Positions 5,625 through 8,118 of a stretch of DNA of 8,118 nt are shown here, in pieces. The DNA comes from Kiritimatiellia bacterium (GTDB taxonomy: Bacteria > Verrucomicrobiota > Kiritimatiellia > B70-G9). The notes below the pieces were generated by a model, which was given only the letters and a program-made list of their open reading frames with translations, was not told the origin of the DNA and did not search any database. The stretch spans positions 1 through 8,118 of the forward strand of contig DTYT01000122.1 in the NCBI GenBank assembly GCA_012961745.1. The letters are read 5' to 3'. The position numbers and the translations under genes were made by a program. The stretch's first letter is position 1. Every line of letters starts with the position of its first letter.

Positions 5625-7134
5625 GACGGCCTCCCTCTTCCTCCGTCCCCGCCTCCAGCGGCTCGACAAGGACGCGCCCTTCGCGGCTTCCTACCACCCG
5701 GATCCGGGAACCTGCCTCGACATAAAGTCCCTCGGTCACTGCGTCCAGGATTCGTTCCCCTATTCTGACCGAGCCGGACGGTCTCAGCGCGTTTTCTACG
5801 ACGCCCTCGCTGCCTGCCGGAGGAAGGTCGACTTCCACGGCACTATAGCCCGCCTCCCTGCGGGCAGCTTGGTCGAGCACCAGGATCCCGGCCAGGCGGG
5901 AGCGCGGAAGGAACTTTCCCACGAAGTACGCACCGACGGCAGAAGCGAGCAAAGCAATGGCGAAATTCCGCAAAGGAACCTGAAGCTGCTCCCAGTCGGG
6001 GAGAACGTACCACGGCATTCCGGGATAGCGCTGCACCATTGCGGCCAGCAGACCCCAGCACATAAAAAAGAGCCCCAGTAGTCCCGCCACCCCGAATCCG
6101 GGGAGAATCAGTATTTCTATCGACAACAATGCGACCCCCAGAATAAAGAGAGCGAGGTCCTCCACGCCCGCCAACCCCGCAATATGATGTCCCCAGAAGA
6201 AAATCGCCAGCGAGAGCGCACCCAGAATACCGGGAACTCCGAAGCCCGGTGTCTGTATCTCAATGTAGATTCCCAAAAGTCCCGCCATGAGGAAAAGCGG
6301 AGCAAGCGCAGCGATGAACCGTGCGATACGTTCAGCCGGCGTGATCTCGAGCCGCACAAGCCCTTTCCCCCGTAGTCCAGCTGCCTCAAGCATCTGTTCG
6401 AGACTGTCTACGGTTCCTTCGGAGAGTAACCGCTTCCCATCCGGCGGCACTACCCGGGACGCCTCCCGATCCGTCAACGTCAGCAACTGTCCTTTCGGCG
6501 CAAGCACCTCGTCTCCCACTCGGTACTCCAGCTCCCGGCGCACCATTGCTTCTGCCAGCATCGGATCATGACCGCCTTGTTCGGCGGCTGCCCGTATGAG
6601 CGCCGCGACGCCGGACACCAGCTTTTCCTCAAGTGCTTCCCCCGGTTCCTGTACCCCCCCGAAAGGCGACATGATTATGGGCATCGCGTCGCCGATCACG
6701 CTTCCGGGGGCCATGTAGATATGCTTGGTAGCCAGCGCGATAATCGCACCCGCCGAGAACGCCGAATGGACTACGTAGGTATAGGTCGGCACGTGGGCCC
6801 CGGTTATGATCCTGACGATCTCTTTCGCTGATTCGAGGGTTCCTCCCGGCGTATCCATCTCGAACACAATGGCAGATGCACGAACCTCGTGGGCTTGGCG
6901 GACGCCTCTTCGAATTACGTACAGCAGAGCGGGTTCGATCATGCCCTTAATCGGGATCACAAGCACCGGTGCCTCGGTCGTGCCCGTTGATGGGGACGCC
7001 GCCACCGGAGTCGGGGGGATGCTCGCCAGAAGCGCAACGGCAAGCGGAAAAGCCAGGCCTGAGCATTGATGTGTACTTTTCACTGCCCCCAAGTATAGTA
7101 TCTTCGCCGTTGTCCAGAAAGCCATTACTTTCAT
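5617..7134 (-). CDS. nfeD: Long NfeD protein: secreted serine protease plus membrane and OB-fold domains
   Basis: From the ATG at 7134 the product has 505 residues. A signal peptide core (about 27-39, GLAFPLAVALLAS) precedes a ClpP-class protease domain (about 55-235) with VIPIKGMI, MDTPGGTL and AFSAGAIIALATKHIYMAPGSVIG. The catalytic pair is predicted as Ser127 (in FSAGA) and Lys171 (in EEKLVSG), 44 residues apart, close to the Ser97/Lys138 dyad of the Pyrococcus 1510-N protease. The membrane region at about 270-410 contains two IEI...PGFGV turns and is followed by the NfeD OB-fold (about 435-500). Archaeal relatives cleave hydrophobic segments of stomatin; here the likely partner is FloA. 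It is the first gene of the operon. The start is uncertain: 7134 has no Shine-Dalgarno, and 7230 would overlap the divergent gene by 89 nt. GTG at 7083 gives the neatest signal peptide (VKSTHQCSGLAF...) but lies just behind a possible -10. Confidence 0.93.
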   Translation of the reverse strand: MKVMAFWTTAKILYLGAVKSTHQCSGLAFPLAVALLASIPPTPVAASPSTGTTEAPVLVIPIKGMIEPALLYVIRRGVRQAHEVRASAIVFEMDTPGGTLESAKEIVRIITGAHVPTYTYVVHSAFSAGAIIALATKHIYMAPGSVIGDAMPIIMSPFGGVQEPGEALEEKLVSGVAALIRAAAEQGGHDPMLAEAMVRRELEYRVGDEVLAPKGQLLTLTDREASRVVPPDGKRLLSEGTVDSLEQMLEAAGLRGKGLVRLEITPAERIARFIAALAPLFLMAGLLGIYIEIQTPGFGVPGILGALSLAIFFWGHHIAGLAGVEDLALFILGVALLSIEILILPGFGVAGLLGLFFMCWGLLAAMVQRYPGMPWYVLPDWEQLQVPLRNFAIALLASAVGAYFVGKFLPRSRLAGILVLDQAARREAGYSAVEVDLPPAGSEGVVENALRPSGSVRIGERILDAVTEGLYVEAGSRIRVVGSREGRVLVEPLEAGTEEEGGRHA

Positions 7135-7141
7135 CTGACCA
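7084..7141. promoter_or_regulatory. Very compact divergent promoter region between nfeD and the reductase gene
   Basis: The two operons diverge from here. A TATACT (7097-7092, minus) and a TATAGT (7094-7099, plus) overlap inside AAGTATAGTATCTT, so the two candidate -10 boxes share bases. Neither has a good -35: TTTCTG lies 17 bp before the minus-strand box, and the plus box lacks a recognisable one. The plus strand also repeats GTATCTTCG (7098-7106) found before the PHP gene. Neither ATG (7134 minus, 7142 plus) has a Shine-Dalgarno. If the minus-strand box is real, the nfeD message would start almost at the GTG at 7083. Confidence 0.35.
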
Positions 7142-7876
7142 ATGGTAGAAGCGCAAACCGTGGCACTGGTGACCGGCGGGGCCGTGCGGATCGGTGCCGC
7201 GATCAGCCTCCGCCTTGCCAGGGCAGACATGCTGGTGGTGATCCACTATCGGAAGTCGTCTTCCGAAGCAGAGGCCCTGCGGGAGGAAATAGTCTCTGCG
7301 GGCGGGCGAGCGGTGACCTTGCAGGCCGACCTTCATTCCGCTGAGGCATGTGCACAATTGATCCAGCGCGCGGGGGCGCAATGCGGGCATATCAACTACC
7401 TGGTCAATAATGCGGCTGTCTTCCGCAGGGACGCGGTCAGAGACTTCAGCATCGCGGAAGCACTGGAGCAGGTATGGCTGAATGCTTGGGCTCCGCTGAT
7501 ATTGACCCGGGAGTTCGCCCATCGTTGCCCGCCAGGGGGTGCGGTCGTCAACCTCCTCGACCGCAGGATCCGCCGATTCGACCGGGCCCACTTCAGCTAC
7601 GGCGTCAGCAAGAGACTGCTGGAGGAGTTCACCTATATCTGCGCGCTGGAATATGCACCGGAGATCCGCATCAATGCGGTGGCCCCGGGCGCCGTGCTGC
7701 CGCCTCGCCGGCCCCCTGAAGAACCGGCTGTTTCAGCCGGAGCCGCCCCCCTGGGGATCCATCCCTCGCCCGAGGACATCGCTGACGCCGTGCACTTCCT
7801 CCTTACCCGGACTGCCGTTACCGGTCAGATGATTTTCGTGGACGGAGGCCAGCATCTCCATGGACAGATCTTCTAG
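7142..7876 (+). CDS. Short-chain reductase of the pteridine reductase (PTR1/FolM-like) type
   Basis: This 244-residue Rossmann-fold oxidoreductase has the cofactor loop TGGAVRIG (11-18), IHYRKSSSEAEAL after the second strand (34-46), VNNAA (88-92), N114, and PG at 182-183. The active site matches pteridine reductases rather than ordinary SDRs. The usual catalytic Ser is replaced by Asp140 (NLLD), followed at exactly +13 by Tyr153 and at +17 by Lys157 (YGVSK), the spacing of Asp181/Tyr194/Lys198 in Leishmania PTR1. HYRKS resembles the NADPH-selecting HYHRS of that enzyme. The likely reaction is NADPH-dependent reduction of dihydropterin or dihydrofolate, or of dihydromonapterin as by E. coli FolM. 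The last 17 nt overlap folB, which supports a role in pterin/folate metabolism. No Shine-Dalgarno precedes the ATG, but the Rossmann motif begins at residue 7, so the start is right within a few codons. The exact substrate is not determined. Confidence 0.88.
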   Translation: MVEAQTVALVTGGAVRIGAAISLRLARADMLVVIHYRKSSSEAEALREEIVSAGGRAVTLQADLHSAEACAQLIQRAGAQCGHINYLVNNAAVFRRDAVRDFSIAEALEQVWLNAWAPLILTREFAHRCPPGGAVVNLLDRRIRRFDRAHFSYGVSKRLLEEFTYICALEYAPEIRINAVAPGAVLPPRRPPEEPAVSAGAAPLGIHPSPEDIADAVHFLLTRTAVTGQMIFVDGGQHLHGQIF

Positions 7877-8118
7877 TGGGCTGGAGCCCCTTTGCGGTCA
7901 TGTTCAGATGCAGGGGCTACGGGTTGCCTGCCGGATCGGCACCAGTGCGGAGGAAAGAGGGCACCCTCAAGATGTAGTCATCGACGTTGACCTTGAGGTT
8001 GACATTTCTGCCGCCGTCAGGTCGGACCACCTTGGCGACACGGTTGATTACCGCGAGCTTCGTAATCGGATCATCGCCGCGGTCGGGGACGTCGAGTTCA
8101 ACCTGCTCGAATCGCTGG
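7860..8118 (+). CDS. folB: Dihydroneopterin aldolase FolB, 3' end beyond window
   Basis: Eighty-six codons are visible before the right edge, out of the roughly 120 usual for the family. The frame reads through the family hallmarks in order: GLRVACRIGTSAEERGHPQ (19-37), VIDVDLEVD (40-48), AAVRSDHLGDTVDY (51-64) and EFNLLESL (79-86). Glu31/Glu32 of the EER motif, Tyr64 after DTVD and Glu84 in LLE correspond to substrate-binding residues of FolB; the catalytic Lys lies beyond the edge. The enzyme splits 7,8-dihydroneopterin to 6-hydroxymethyl-dihydropterin and glycolaldehyde in folate synthesis. The start at 7860 lies within the reductase gene (17-nt overlap) with GGAGG 11 nt upstream. The ATG at 7908 would remove the first beta-strand residues, so it is less likely. 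Inverted copies AGCCCCT (7885-7891) and AGGGGCT (7912-7918) flank that second ATG. Confidence 0.92.
   Translation, partial: MDRSSSGLEPLCGHVQMQGLRVACRIGTSAEERGHPQDVVIDVDLEVDISAAVRSDHLGDTVDYRELRNRIIAAVGDVEFNLLESL

Noticed and set aside
5625..5669. Upstream ATG that would extend the short NfeD by 15 residues
   Set aside because: The extension is a basic non-membrane stretch inside the upstream gene, while the ATG at 5624 has an excellent GAGGGAGG site 5 nt away.
7135..7230. Farthest upstream start for the long NfeD, at 7230
   Set aside because: It would overlap the divergent reductase gene by 89 nt, including its cofactor motif, and would place about 50 irrelevant residues before the signal peptide.

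Overview
The window is bacterial chromosomal DNA of moderately high GC (by eye in the upper 50s percent). It is densely packed, almost entirely coding, and shows no mobile elements, CRISPR, rRNA or tRNA. The phylum cannot be fixed from the sequence. Bacillus-type FloA next to NfeD proteins, a secreted TolB-like propeller and a PTR1-like reductase beside FolB would fit an environmental lineage outside the well-studied model groups. That is inference only.

Layout. (a) 1-1049, minus strand: a secreted TolB-like beta-propeller protein whose 3' end lies beyond the left edge. (b) 1050-1250: a 201-bp divergent regulatory gap. (c) 1251-2129, plus: a PHP-domain phosphoesterase of the RNase AM / 3',5'-nucleotide bisphosphate phosphatase type. 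(d) 7134 down to 2158, minus: a five-gene membrane-microdomain operon. Its order is long NfeD (secreted serine protease plus membrane plus OB domain), short NfeD, an exported bactofilin-like beta-helix protein with a membrane C-terminus, flotillin-like FloA, and a one-TM proline-rich protein of unknown function. The first three genes overlap by 4-8 nt; the last two are separated by 49 and 56 nt and carry clear Shine-Dalgarno sites. (e) 7142-7876, plus: a short-chain reductase with a pteridine-reductase active site. It overlaps (f) 7860-8118, plus: dihydroneopterin aldolase FolB, cut by the right edge.

How the genes may work together. NfeD and FloA are established partners in membrane-microdomain (lipid-raft-like) clusters. 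The sequence adds an exported polymer-like protein and a tail-end proline-rich membrane protein to that pair, which is the most interesting feature here. The reductase and FolB look like the start of a pterin/folate operon, divergent from the NfeD operon across a very short gap (7 bp with the start used here, 58 bp with the GTG alternative). The propeller and PHP genes diverge from a second shared regulatory gap.
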